This document shows, one piece after another, positions 23,921-32,301 of a stretch of 45,941 bases of DNA (within the stretch, counting starts at the first letter, position 1; each line of letters begins with the position of its first letter). Source of the DNA: Methanobacteriota archaeon (GTDB lineage Archaea; JAADCQ01; Methanopyri; Methanopyrales; Methanopyraceae). The DNA lies in the NCBI GenBank assembly GCA_027064425.1, contig JAMOPO010000026.1, forward strand, positions 1-45,941, given 5' to 3'. The notes beneath the pieces were generated by a model. It worked only from the letters and a program-made list of their open reading frames with translations. It was not told the DNA's origin and did not search any database. Made by a program: the position numbers and the translations under genes.

Positions 23921-23930
23921 ACATTTTTAA
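23921..23930 (+). promoter_or_regulatory. mtr operon promoter (TATA)
   Basis: ACATTTTTAA preceded by the purine/AC-rich CACAAC. Predicted start ~23953, inside palindrome copy 5 and 15 bases before the mini-ORF ATG. Confidence 0.65.
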
Positions 23931-23946
23931 GGCGAGCACCTGGGAT

Positions 23947-23965
23947 CGTTTCGGGAGGCGTAACG
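23947..23965. repeat. Palindrome family copy 5 (mtr operon leader)
   Basis: CGTTTCGG-GAG-GCGTAACG: same 8-3-8 layout. It covers the predicted transcription start of the mtr operon and contains the mini-ORF Shine-Dalgarno GGGAGG (23953-23958). Confidence 0.6.
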
Positions 23966-23967
23966 TA

Positions 23968-24000
23968 ATGTCGGTTGTGTTCTGCTCAACTGGAGTTTAG
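23968..24000 (+). CDS. Possible 10-residue leader peptide of the mtr operon
   Basis: ATG TCG GTT ... GTT TAG encodes MSVVFCSTGV. It has an ideal GGGAGG nine bases upstream and lies ~15 bases after the predicted transcription start. Its TAG stop is followed by GGGG, forming the ribosome-binding site of mtrE exactly as at the other mtr gene junctions. It is too short for standard gene calls, and its function is unknown; it could be a regulatory leader peptide coupling translation to mtrE. Confidence 0.4.
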   Translation: MSVVFCSTGV

Positions 24001-24011
24001 GGGGTCCACCC

Positions 24012-24908
24012 TTGGTCAGCTTCACGGAGATCGGCCTGGCCGCGGCGATGGGCGCGCTGGCGACCATCGCGGGCGCGTTCGAGGACGCCGAGTCCGACGT
24101 GGGCTCCCAGTCCAACCCGAACTCGCAGGTCCAGCTGGCGCCCCAGATGATGAACTTCCACCGGTACTTCAACAAGGCGATCTCCGGCGAGCCGGTCTCC
24201 TACATGATGTACGGCGCGGTGGCGGGCACGGTGACCTGGGTCATGATGACGAAGTTCGGCCTCCCCTTCCTGGCCGCGGCCGCGATCGGCGTGGGTGTGA
24301 ACGCGCTCGTCCACATGGTGTTCGCGACGACCGCCCACCTGGGTCGAATCGCCAGCGCGGCGGAGTTCGGTCACCCGCTCTACCTGGACGTGGTCCTGTC
24401 CCACCTGGGCCCGATCGCGGGCTTCGGTGGGATCGCGGTCTTCGCGATCGTGGCCCTGGCGTACCTGCAGTGGTCCGCCCTTAAGCACCCGTTCCCGATG
24501 CCGCTCCTGGCCGCGCTCTGGGGCGTGACGGTCGGCGCGATCGGATCCTCGACGGGAGACGTGCACTACGGCGCGGAGCGACTGTACCAGCACTACCCGT
24601 TCGGCGGCGGTGTCCCGGTGGCCGCGCACGGTAACATCACCCGGAAGGCGGAGACGGGCGTCCGGAACTCCATGGACAGCGTGTACTTCTGCGCGAAGTA
24701 CGGCTGCCCGCTCACGGGACTGTGCTTCGGGCTGGTCGTGTTCTTCAGCACGTGGGCGGGCCTGTTCGGCCAGTGGGGCGCGGTGATCGCGATGCTCCTG
24801 GTCACGCTGGCCTGCCTGATCGTGAGCAACCGGATCGAGAAGCGGGCGCGGGAGAACTACGGCACGTACGAGGACGTGGAGCTGGACGAGATCTGCGACG
24901 CGGTGTAA
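24012..24908 (+). CDS. mtrE: Tetrahydromethanopterin S-methyltransferase, subunit E
   Basis: One of the large membrane subunits of the Na+-pumping complex that moves the methyl group from methyl-H4MPT to coenzyme M. 298 residues. After an amphipathic N-terminus ([30 protein letters not shown]-type) there are about six hydrophobic segments. [49 protein letters not shown] and [18 protein letters not shown] are family landmarks. TTG 24012 follows TAG-GGGG-TCCACCC. First structural gene of the operon. Confidence 0.97.
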   Translation: MVSFTEIGLAAAMGALATIAGAFEDAESDVGSQSNPNSQVQLAPQMMNFHRYFNKAISGEPVSYMMYGAVAGTVTWVMMTKFGLPFLAAAAIGVGVNALVHMVFATTAHLGRIASAAEFGHPLYLDVVLSHLGPIAGFGGIAVFAIVALAYLQWSALKHPFPMPLLAALWGVTVGAIGSSTGDVHYGAERLYQHYPFGGGVPVAAHGNITRKAETGVRNSMDSVYFCAKYGCPLTGLCFGLVVFFSTWAGLFGQWGAVIAMLLVTLACLIVSNRIEKRARENYGTYEDVELDEICDAV

Positions 24909-24921
24909 GGGGGACCAGGGC

Positions 24922-25695
24922 TTGGGCGAGGCCGCCAAGCTGAACGCCCGCGGCCTGGGCACGGCCTTCGTCATGCTCGCGATCGCCTTCGCGATGACCG
25001 CGGTCAAGTGGACGGCGGTGAGCAAGCTGATCGCGACGCTGGCCCTCATCGTCTACGGCAGCCTCCTCGTGAACGTGGGCGTGCACTACGTGCCCGTGGG
25101 CGGCGCGCCGGCGGCCATGGCGACGGCGACGGGCGTGGGTACGGGTACGACCCAGCTCGCCGCGGGCTCCGGACTGACGGGACTCATCGCGGCCGCGGCC
25201 ATGAGCGACAAGCCCTTCCTGGTGATCCTGGCGAACGGCGCCGCCGGCGCGGCCCTGATGATCGCGATCACGATGCTCGTGGGTAACCTGATCTACGTGT
25301 ACGGCGTGGGCTGCCCGCCGTGCTCGGCGAAGGTGGACAAGGACCCGATCACGGGGTGGGACCAGGAGCCCTACGTGACGCCGGGCACGGAGGGTCACGG
25401 GATCCCGACGGTGAGCTTCGTGAGCGGGATCCTGGGCGGCCTGCTGGGCGGGACGGGCGGCGCGATGACGTACTACGCGCTGTACAAGATCCTCGGCATG
25501 AGCGCGCCGCTCGCGGGCATCCTGGCCATGGGCTTCTTCTACGCTAACGCCGTCCTGGCCTCGTACAACATCGGTGGAACGATCGAGGGTTACCACGACC
25601 CGAAGTTCAAGAAGGTGCCCAAGGCCGCGGCCTGCTCGCTCGCCTTCGGAATCGTGGCGGCGCTGGCGGCCTACTACCTATCCACGTGCGTCTAA
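24922..25695 (+). CDS. mtrD: Tetrahydromethanopterin S-methyltransferase, subunit D
   Basis: 257 residues, integral membrane protein with roughly six to seven segments. Landmarks are [30 protein letters not shown]-like Gly/Ala/Thr-rich loop, [22 protein letters not shown] with two Cys, and [32 protein letters not shown] 24922 has GGGGG eight bases upstream, right after the mtrE stop (TAA-GGGGG). Confidence 0.96.
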   Translation: MGEAAKLNARGLGTAFVMLAIAFAMTAVKWTAVSKLIATLALIVYGSLLVNVGVHYVPVGGAPAAMATATGVGTGTTQLAAGSGLTGLIAAAAMSDKPFLVILANGAAGAALMIAITMLVGNLIYVYGVGCPPCSAKVDKDPITGWDQEPYVTPGTEGHGIPTVSFVSGILGGLLGGTGGAMTYYALYKILGMSAPLAGILAMGFFYANAVLASYNIGGTIEGYHDPKFKKVPKAAACSLAFGIVAALAAYYLSTCV

Positions 25696-25711
25696 GGGGG
25701 TGCGCCTCCCC

Positions 25712-26527
25712 TTGCTCGCCCGAACACTCCTCCTGGCGGCGGTGGCACCGGGAGGCGAGGAGGAAGAGGAGGAGGTGGAGGTCGCCGTCGCGATCCCGCC
25801 CTGGCAGATCGCGCTGGCGGGCATCGGCTCGGGGCTCGTGGGCGTCGCCCTGGCCTGGGTGCACCCGGTGATCCCGGCGCTGGCGGCGATCCCGGTGATC
25901 ATGTGGGGCGCGGACGCGGTGCGACGGGTGGCCGGGTACGGCCTGGGAACGGGCGTCCCGTCCATCGGGTTCATGGGACTCGGCGGCGGCTCGGTCGCCG
26001 CGATCCTGGCCGTGGGGCTGACCAACTGCGTGCCCGGCGTGGTCGCGGCGGCGATCGGAACGGTGATCGGCGCCGCCATCGGCGCGCTGCTGGGCGTCCT
26101 GGACCGGCGCGTGATCAAGATGAAGATCCCGGTGATGGAGCAGTGCAGCACGGAGATCGTGGCGGCCGGCACGCTGGCCCTGATCTGCCTGATGGCGGCC
26201 GTCGCCGGTGACTTCACGTGGCCCGCGGTGTACACCCGGGTGATCCAGACGGGCGTCATCGCCGTGCTGTGGGTCGCGTGCGCGCTGGCGCTGCTGCACC
26301 CGTACAACGCGTGCCTGGGTCCCAGCGAGACGCAGGAGCGGACGCTGGCCCTGGGGGCGGAGTGCGGGTCGATCTGCTCCATCATCACCGGGCTGGCCAC
26401 GCTGAACCCGGTCGTGCTGCTCGCGGGAGGCATCGCGTGGCTGATCTCCTTCTGGAAGTTCTGGGACCTGACGAAGCGGGACGCGGCGGACGTGGTCTGG
26501 ACGGGTATCGTGCCGAGGGGTGAGTAA
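25712..26527 (+). CDS. mtrC: Tetrahydromethanopterin S-methyltransferase, subunit C
   Basis: About 271 residues, integral membrane protein. An acidic N-terminal patch (GGEEEEEEVEV) is followed by about seven hydrophobic segments; GVPSIGFMGLGGGSVAAILAVG, NCVPGVVAAAIGTVIGA and HPYNACLGPSETQERTLALGAECG fit MtrC. TTG 25712 is the likely start: GGGGG (25696-25700) precedes it by 11 bases. GTG 25700 overlaps that G-run and is less likely. Confidence 0.94.
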   Translation: MLARTLLLAAVAPGGEEEEEEVEVAVAIPPWQIALAGIGSGLVGVALAWVHPVIPALAAIPVIMWGADAVRRVAGYGLGTGVPSIGFMGLGGGSVAAILAVGLTNCVPGVVAAAIGTVIGAAIGALLGVLDRRVIKMKIPVMEQCSTEIVAAGTLALICLMAAVAGDFTWPAVYTRVIQTGVIAVLWVACALALLHPYNACLGPSETQERTLALGAECGSICSIITGLATLNPVVLLAGGIAWLISFWKFWDLTKRDAADVVWTGIVPRGE

Positions 26528-26542
26528 GGGGGTAGCCCCCGC

Positions 26543-26881
26543 ATGGCGATCGTGATCGTGGACCAGGACGCCCAGATCGCGATGGACGCGGTGACCGGAG
26601 CGGTCGCGGAGTGGCGGGAGGACGTGGTCACGCTGGACGTGATGCCCCTGTACGAGGAGGTGGAGAGGCTCGAGGAGTACGTCAACGACATGATGCGCGC
26701 GATGGACCCGTCCACGACCACGTGGGGCACGCTGCCGGGTCGAGAGGGCGCGCACGGCACGGCCGGCTTCCTCACCAACTTCACCCACGGCTTCGTGATC
26801 GGGGCGATGCTGATCGCGCTCGTGGCGTTCACCCTGGCCGCGATGTACAAGCTGCACGCGTTCCGCATGCTGGGCATCTAG
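26543..26881 (+). CDS. mtrB: Tetrahydromethanopterin S-methyltransferase, subunit B
   Basis: 112 residues: a soluble helical N-terminal part (VMPLYEEVERLEEYVNDMMRAMDPST) and one C-terminal membrane helix (HGFVIGAMLIALVAFTLAAMY), as in MtrB. The ATG at 26543 is preceded by GGGGG-TAG-CCCCC, a 5-bp hairpin that includes its Shine-Dalgarno and directly follows the mtrC stop. Confidence 0.94.
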   Translation: MAIVIVDQDAQIAMDAVTGAVAEWREDVVTLDVMPLYEEVERLEEYVNDMMRAMDPSTTTWGTLPGREGAHGTAGFLTNFTHGFVIGAMLIALVAFTLAAMYKLHAFRMLGI

Positions 26882-26894
26882 GGGGGTGCCGCTC

Positions 26895-27641
26895 ATGGCG
26901 GAGAAGAAGGAGCCGGCCGAGGGCTGGCCCATCGTGGAGGGTGACTACGTCGTCGGCGACCCCGAGGCGCCCGTGCACGTGGTCACGCTCGGCTCTCACA
27001 TCGAGGAGGACATCCTGAAGGCGGCCGGTGAGGACAAGGTGGCCATCGCCGGCCCGTGCAAGACGGAGAACATCGGCATCGAGAAGGTCGTGGCCAACGT
27101 CATCGCCAACCCGAACATCCGGTTCTGCGTGCTCTGCGGCGCGGAGGTGACCGGGCACCTCACGGGGCAGTCGTTCAAGGCCATGTACGAGAACGGCGTC
27201 GACCCGGACTCGGGCGAGATCATCGGGGCGGAGGGCGCCATCCCGTACCTGGAGAACCTGCCGGAGGAGGCGATCGAGCGGTACCGGGACCAGATCGTGG
27301 AGCTCGTGGACCTGATCGACGTGGAGGATATCGACGAGATCGTGAAGGCGATCGAGGAGTGCGTGGAGAAGGACCCGGGAGCCTACGAGGAGGGCCCGAT
27401 GACGGTCTCGCTGGAGGAGGAAGAGGAGGAGGAGCTCGCGGAGGTCGCGGGACTGCCGGTGTCCGCGGAGACGGTCACCGTGGAGTACCGGGTGAACGAC
27501 GTGAAGATGGGCGTCAAGAGCGTGGGAGCGATGCAGCGCTACATGGCGGGCTACCTGTCCGGGCGGACCATGGGCCTGCTGTTCGGGCTGGTGTCGGGGC
27601 TGGTGTTCCTGTTCCTGCCCCTCGTCCTCGTAGGAACGTAA
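26895..27641 (+). CDS. mtrA: Tetrahydromethanopterin S-methyltransferase, subunit A (corrinoid protein)
   Basis: 248 residues. MtrA carries the cobamide that shuttles the methyl group. The soluble domain (1-~170) has EGWPIVEGDYVVGDPEAPV, TLGSHIEEDIL, and CVLCGAEVTGHLTGQSFKA, where His88 matches the axial ligand of other MtrA proteins. An acidic linker (EEEEEEELAEV) leads to a C-terminal membrane helix (GLLFGLVSGLVFLFLPLVLVG). The tail from ~205 (VNDVKMGVKSVGAMQRYMAGYL) looks MtrF-like, and no separate mtrF lies between mtrA and mtrG (12-bp gap). ATG 26895 lies behind GGGGGGTGCCGCTC. Confidence 0.96.
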   Translation: MAEKKEPAEGWPIVEGDYVVGDPEAPVHVVTLGSHIEEDILKAAGEDKVAIAGPCKTENIGIEKVVANVIANPNIRFCVLCGAEVTGHLTGQSFKAMYENGVDPDSGEIIGAEGAIPYLENLPEEAIERYRDQIVELVDLIDVEDIDEIVKAIEECVEKDPGAYEEGPMTVSLEEEEEEELAEVAGLPVSAETVTVEYRVNDVKMGVKSVGAMQRYMAGYLSGRTMGLLFGLVSGLVFLFLPLVLVGT

Positions 27642-27653
27642 GGGGGATGCGGC

Positions 27654-27875
27654 TTGGCCGAGGAGGAAGTGCCCAAGATGATCGCCCCGGAGGACGACAT
27701 CAAGGAGATCCACTCGCGGCTGGACGAGATCGAGCGGCGCCTGGACTTCGTGTGGGGTGAGGTTTACCAGCGCTTCGGCAAGCGGATCGGTCGCGACATT
27801 GGCATCCTGTACGGGCTCGTGATCGGACTGTACCTGTGCATGCTGTACATCCTGCTGGGGGTAGCCTTCCGGTAA
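27654..27875 (+). CDS. mtrG: Tetrahydromethanopterin S-methyltransferase, subunit G
   Basis: 73 residues: a coiled N-terminal part (IKEIHSRLDEIERRLDFVWGEVYQRFGKRIGRDIG) and one membrane helix (ILYGLVIGLYLCMLYILLGVAF). Both match MtrG. TTG 27654 follows GGGGG-ATGCGGC. Confidence 0.94.
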   Translation: MAEEEVPKMIAPEDDIKEIHSRLDEIERRLDFVWGEVYQRFGKRIGRDIGILYGLVIGLYLCMLYILLGVAFR

Positions 27876-27901
27876 AGTGACAATCTTGGGGGTGTTGGCC
27901 G

Positions 27902-28870
27902 TTGTTCTACTTCCCGGGTAAGGAGCAGAAGGTGGTGGACATCTGCGGGGTGAAGGTCGGCGGCCAGCCCGGTGAGTACCCCACGGTGCTCGCGGGCACC
28001 ATGTTCTACGCCGGGCACAAGATCGTGAAGGACGAGGAGAAGGGCGAGTTCGACGAGGAGAAGGCGGAGGAGCTCATCAAGATGGAGGAGGAGCTCGCCG
28101 ACGAGACCGGCAACCCGATGATGGCGCACATCATGGCCGAGTCGGAGGAGGCGATGATCCGGTACCTGGACTGGGTCGCCGACGTGACCGACGCGCCCAT
28201 CATCGTGGACTCCACGGAGGCGAACGTGAAGATCGCCGCCGTCAAGCACGCGCAGGAGGTCGGCCTGGCCGAGCGGATCGTGTACAACTCGATCAACGCC
28301 TCCGCCGAGGACGAGGAGATCCAGGTGATCAAGGAGTCCGACTGCAACTCCGCCATCGTCCTGGCCTTCAACCCGATGGACGAGTCCATCGAGGGTCGCC
28401 TGAAGATCCTCACCGAGGGTGAAGAGGGCGTCTCCGACAAGGGCATGCTGGAGATCGCCGAGGAGTGCGGCATCGAGAACCCACTGATCGACACCGCCGC
28501 CACGCCCTTCGGCTCGGGCGCCGGTCAGTCGGTGAAGGCCGTCATCGCCGTCAAGGCCAAGCTGGGGCTCCCGGCCGGAGGGGCCCCGCACAACATCCCG
28601 TCGGCGTGGGACTGGATGCGAGAGCTGCGGAAGAAGCTGCGCGAGGAGGGCAAGGAGGACTGGGCCAAGGAGATGTGGGAGGCGGTGGACTGGGGCTCGA
28701 ACTTCATCGAGCAGATCCTGGGCGCCGACTTCCTGCTGTTCGGACCCATCGAGAACGCGCCGGCGATCTGGGCAGCGGCGGCGATGATCGACGCGCTGAT
28801 CGCCGAGGCTAACGAGGACATCGGCATCGAGCCGCAGGTCGAGGACCACCCGGCCAACATCGTCCGCTAA
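27902..28870 (+). CDS. mtrH: Tetrahydromethanopterin S-methyltransferase, subunit H
   Basis: 322 residues, soluble TIM-barrel subunit that takes the methyl group from methyl-H4MPT and passes it to the corrinoid of MtrA. Landmarks are VDICGVKVGGQPGEYPTVLAGTMFY, DAPIIVDSTEANVKIAA, VYNSINAS, and NPLIDTAATPFGSGAG. TTG 27902 follows CTTGGGGGTGTTGGCC. Last gene of the operon; ends 11 bp from the convergent cobN half. Confidence 0.97.
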   Translation: MFYFPGKEQKVVDICGVKVGGQPGEYPTVLAGTMFYAGHKIVKDEEKGEFDEEKAEELIKMEEELADETGNPMMAHIMAESEEAMIRYLDWVADVTDAPIIVDSTEANVKIAAVKHAQEVGLAERIVYNSINASAEDEEIQVIKESDCNSAIVLAFNPMDESIEGRLKILTEGEEGVSDKGMLEIAEECGIENPLIDTAATPFGSGAGQSVKAVIAVKAKLGLPAGGAPHNIPSAWDWMRELRKKLREEGKEDWAKEMWEAVDWGSNFIEQILGADFLLFGPIENAPAIWAAAAMIDALIAEANEDIGIEPQVEDHPANIVR

Positions 28871-28881
28871 GCCCCCTCCCG

Positions 28882-30153
28882 CTAACGCCCCCACAGCCCC
28901 CTCTTTTTCGCCTCCTCCAGCACCTCCCGCGCGTACCTGACCACGTACGGATTCTCGTCCGAGAAGCGCCCCTCGTACCGCCGCAGCGTCTCCTCAATCT
29001 TCTCCCAGCACTCGTCCGGCACCCGACCCGTCGTCGCGTCCCAGCCCAGCAGGTTCTTCACCCGCTTCAGCCACTCCGACGCGCCCTTCGCCCCGTGCTC
29101 CAGCATCGCCTCGACCCACTCCTCGTTCGCCAGCTTCTGATCCACCAACCGCCGGAGCTCGTCCTCCAGCGATCGCGTGATCACCCGGTTCGGATCCGTC
29201 ACATCGTGATGATAGCACTCCACCCGCTCGCCCGAGAGCTCCTCCGCCGCCGCGACCATCCCACCGTGGAACGCGAAGTGGCAGCAGCAGCTGAGGATGT
29301 CCCACTCGTGCGAGGACTGCGAGATCGAGACCGCCCGCACGTTGGACAGCGCCCGCTCGAACTCCTCGAAGGCCTCCTCACCGAACGCCTCCCGACCGTA
29401 GGCGTACCCGCCCCACCGCACGTACACCCGCGCCAGGTCCGACCGGCCCTCCCACGCGGACGCGTGCACGGCGTAGTTCACGCCGGCCCCGTACGCCCCG
29501 GGCGGGTCCCCGAAGACGCGGTGACCGCCCCCGTGCCGCTTCACGAAGTTCTCCTCCTCCGACTCGTCCCGGTCCCGAACCAGCTCGAACGCCTCATCGA
29601 GCAGCTCGATCAGGTTCGGGAACGCGTCCCGGAACATCCCGCTGATCCGGACCACCACGTCCACCCTCGGCCGACCCAGCTCCTCGACCGGGACCACCTC
29701 CAGCCCCCGGACCACGCCCGACTCGTCCCACCGGGGTCGCACGCCCAGCAGCCACAGGACCTGCGCCAGCACCTCACCGCCCGTCCGCATCACGTCCGAC
29801 GCCCAGAGCACGACCCCCACCGCGCGCGGGTACTCGCCCCGCTCCTCCCGGTACCGCTCCAGCGTCTTCTCCGCGAGCCGGCGCCCCACCCGCCAGGCCC
29901 GCCGGGTCGGCACCTTCCTCGGGTCCACCGAGTAGAAGTTCTTGCCCGTGGGGAGCACGTCCACGTCGCCTCGCGTGGGGTTGCCCGAGGGGCCCGGCTC
30001 GACGAACTCACCCTCGAGCGCCCTCACCGTGACCTCCAGCTCCCGCTCGCACGCGAGCAGTCGGCGGAGCACCGACCGCGCGAACTCCCGGGCCTCCTCC
30101 GTCACCGCCTCCCGCACGCGCTCCTTAAGACTCAAACCGGACCCCGCCCGCAC
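28882..30153 (-). CDS. cobN: Cobaltochelatase CobN-like protein, C-terminal half
   Basis: About 423 residues equal to the C-terminal part of the CobN/ChlH large chelatase subunit, which inserts Co (or Mg) into tetrapyrroles. LPTGKNFYSVDPRKVPTRRAW, VVLWASDVMRTGGEVLAQVLWLLGVRP, VDVVVRISGMFRDAFPNLIELL and GAYGAGVNYAVHASAW are all CobN-type motifs. The start is set at GTG 30153, about 12 bases after a predicted transcription start from GGCTTATCC (~30188-30196, minus strand); the open frame runs on to 30240 but would overlap the divergent N-terminal half. The two halves together (~1,110 residues) make a normal CobN. Confidence 0.9.
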   Translation of the reverse strand: MRAGSGLSLKERVREAVTEEAREFARSVLRRLLACERELEVTVRALEGEFVEPGPSGNPTRGDVDVLPTGKNFYSVDPRKVPTRRAWRVGRRLAEKTLERYREERGEYPRAVGVVLWASDVMRTGGEVLAQVLWLLGVRPRWDESGVVRGLEVVPVEELGRPRVDVVVRISGMFRDAFPNLIELLDEAFELVRDRDESEEENFVKRHGGGHRVFGDPPGAYGAGVNYAVHASAWEGRSDLARVYVRWGGYAYGREAFGEEAFEEFERALSNVRAVSISQSSHEWDILSCCCHFAFHGGMVAAAEELSGERVECYHHDVTDPNRVITRSLEDELRRLVDQKLANEEWVEAMLEHGAKGASEWLKRVKNLLGWDATTGRVPDECWEKIEETLRRYEGRFSDENPYVVRYAREVLEEAKKRGLWGR

Positions 30154-30174
30154 ACCGTACCACGAAACGTTACT

Positions 30175-30188
30175 AAGGTAACACCGGA
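30175..30188. repeat. 14-bp shared motif, copy 2 (between divergent cobN halves)
   Basis: AAGGTAACACCGGA, identical to 18556-18569 between mmp10 and mcrB. Confidence 0.55.
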
Positions 30189-30208
30189 TAAGCCTTGAGG
30201 GGATCAGC

Positions 30209-32281
30209 GTGCGGGTCCTCTGCGTGTGCTCGAGCACCATCGTGAGAGCCGCCCGGCGCGTCGCCGAGCGCCTCCCCTTCGACCTCGAGGTCGCGACCCA
30301 GGACGACGCGCCCGGGTCCGGGAGCTACGACCTGATCGTCCTGCTCCGCGTCACCCAGCCCGTCGTCCCGGACGAGGACGCGGAGGTGGTGGCCGTCCCC
30401 CTCGACGGCTCCACCGGGGTCCAGACCCTGAACACCGTGCCCGACCGAGTCGTCGATCGCGTGCGCGAGTACGTCGAGCACGGTGGAGAGCGGAACCTGG
30501 AGCACGCCCTCCGCTACCTGGCGAGCGAGGTGCTCGGCCTGGACCTGGAGTACGAGCCCCCGGAGGAGCGACCGTGGGACGGTCTGTACCACCCGGACCG
30601 CGGCCTGCTGGAGGAGGCGCCCGAGCCCTCCGACCGGGAGACGATCGGGGTCTACCTCAGCCGGGAGATGTGGGTCTGGGGCTGCACCGACGTCCCCGAT
30701 CGGCTGATCCGGGAGGTCGAGCGCGCGGGCGGCCGGGCCCTGGGCGTGTTCACCAAGCCGGGCCGCGGGCGCCCGCTGGACGAGCTCCTCACGGTGGACG
30801 GTGAGCCGGTCGTGGACGCCCTGCTGGTCGTCAAGAAGCCCTCCTTCAAGCGGGGGTACGAGCGGGGCTTTGAGGCGCTCCGGCGGCTCGGCGTTCCCGT
30901 GATCAACGCGGTGATCTCCTGGTACCGAACCCGGGAGGAGTGGCGCGAGTCGGAGCAGGGGTTGAGCCCGGGCGACCTGGCGTACGGGGTCGCGATGGGC
31001 GAGCTTCAGGGCCGGGTCGATCCGATCCCGGTCGGGTTCAGGGCCGAGGGCGGGGGCTACGAGCCGGAGCCCGGGCGGTGCCGGCTGGCGGCTCGGCGGG
31101 CGCTGCGCTGGGCCCGGCTGCGCCGGAAGCCGCCGGAGGAGCGCCGGGTGGCGATCGTCCTGAACAACGGGATCTGCTCCCGGGGCGAGGCCGGGATCGG
31201 CGCGGCGATGGGGCTGGACACGTTCGAGAGCTTGGCCCGGCTGCTCCGGCGGCTGCGAGAGGAGGGGTACCGGCTGGACTGGGTGCCGGAGGATGGTCGG
31301 GAGCTGGAGCGGGAGTTCTTCCGGAGGAAGGCGTTCAACGAGTTCAAGAGCACGACCGTGGAGGACATCCTGGCCTCGGGTGGCGCGGTGGACCTGGTCC
31401 CGCTGGACCGGTACCTGGAGTGGTTCGAGGAGCTGCCGGAGGAGCTGCAGGAGCGGATGGTGGAGGAGTGGGGCGAGCCGCCCGGGGACGCGATGGTGGT
31501 GGACGACTGCATTGTAATCGCGGGGATCCGGACGGGCAACGTGTTCCTCGGCGTGCAGCCGAAGCGGGGGTGCGCCGGGACGGATTGTAGCGGCGAGGTC
31601 TGCAGGATCCTGCACGACCCGCACTGCCCGCCGACGCACCATTACTACGCCTTCTACCGGTGGATCCGGGACGAGTTCCGGGCGGACGTGCTCCTGCACG
31701 CGGGCACGCACGGCACGCACGAGTGGCTGCCGGGGAAGTCGGTGGGGCTGTCCGAGACCTGCTGGCCGGAGGTCTGCATCGGCGACCTGCCGGTCGTGTA
31801 CTGGTACATCGTGAGCAACCCGTCCGAGGGCACGCAGGCGAAGCGCCGCGGGTACTCGACGCTCGTGGACCACTGCCCGCCGCCGCTGGGCGGGACGGAG
31901 GCGGGCGTGGAGGAGGTGGAGGAGCGGCTGGACGAGGCGCAGCGGTCGGGCGAGGTGGACCCGCGCCTGTTCGAGGAGTGGGAGGCGAGGGCGGGTGCGT
32001 TCATCGAGAAGGGGCTGCACGTGATCGGGGAGCCGCCGCGAGATCCCGAGCGGCTCGCGGAGTTCCTGTACGCGCTCTGCCGGAACCGGCTCCGGGAGCT
32101 GATCGCCCGGGAGCTGGGCGTGGACCTCGAGGAGGTGCTGGAGCGGCCCGGGGAGGAGAACGAGGAGCTGGGGGTCGCGAACCGGGAGCTCGCCCGGGTC
32201 ATCGATGAGGTGGTTCGAGAGGTGTGTGAGGAGGTGGTGGCGGAGGAGCTCGGGTCCGAAAGGGATAACCCGCGGGAGTGA
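30209..32281 (+). CDS. cobN: Cobaltochelatase CobN-like protein, N-terminal half
   Basis: 690 residues equal to the N-terminal two thirds of CobN. LHAGTHGTHEWLPGKSVGLSETCWPEVCIGDLP (quoted in part as HGTHEWLPGK) and NPSEGTQAKRRGYSTLVDHCPPPLGG near residues ~490-570 are the family signatures; VVKKPSFKRGYERGFEALRRLGVPVINAV and VLNNGICSRGEAGIGAAMGLD are also as in CobN. It stops naturally just after the helical segment that precedes the region found in the divergent gene at 28882-30153. GTG 30209 is the first good start. The next gene begins 20 bp after its TGA. Confidence 0.92.
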   Translation: MRVLCVCSSTIVRAARRVAERLPFDLEVATQDDAPGSGSYDLIVLLRVTQPVVPDEDAEVVAVPLDGSTGVQTLNTVPDRVVDRVREYVEHGGERNLEHALRYLASEVLGLDLEYEPPEERPWDGLYHPDRGLLEEAPEPSDRETIGVYLSREMWVWGCTDVPDRLIREVERAGGRALGVFTKPGRGRPLDELLTVDGEPVVDALLVVKKPSFKRGYERGFEALRRLGVPVINAVISWYRTREEWRESEQGLSPGDLAYGVAMGELQGRVDPIPVGFRAEGGGYEPEPGRCRLAARRALRWARLRRKPPEERRVAIVLNNGICSRGEAGIGAAMGLDTFESLARLLRRLREEGYRLDWVPEDGRELEREFFRRKAFNEFKSTTVEDILASGGAVDLVPLDRYLEWFEELPEELQERMVEEWGEPPGDAMVVDDCIVIAGIRTGNVFLGVQPKRGCAGTDCSGEVCRILHDPHCPPTHHYYAFYRWIRDEFRADVLLHAGTHGTHEWLPGKSVGLSETCWPEVCIGDLPVVYWYIVSNPSEGTQAKRRGYSTLVDHCPPPLGGTEAGVEEVEERLDEAQRSGEVDPRLFEEWEARAGAFIEKGLHVIGEPPRDPERLAEFLYALCRNRLRELIARELGVDLEEVLERPGEENEELGVANRELARVIDEVVREVCEEVVAEELGSERDNPRE

Positions 32282-32301
32282 GTGGCCCGGAGGGGCTCTC
32301 G

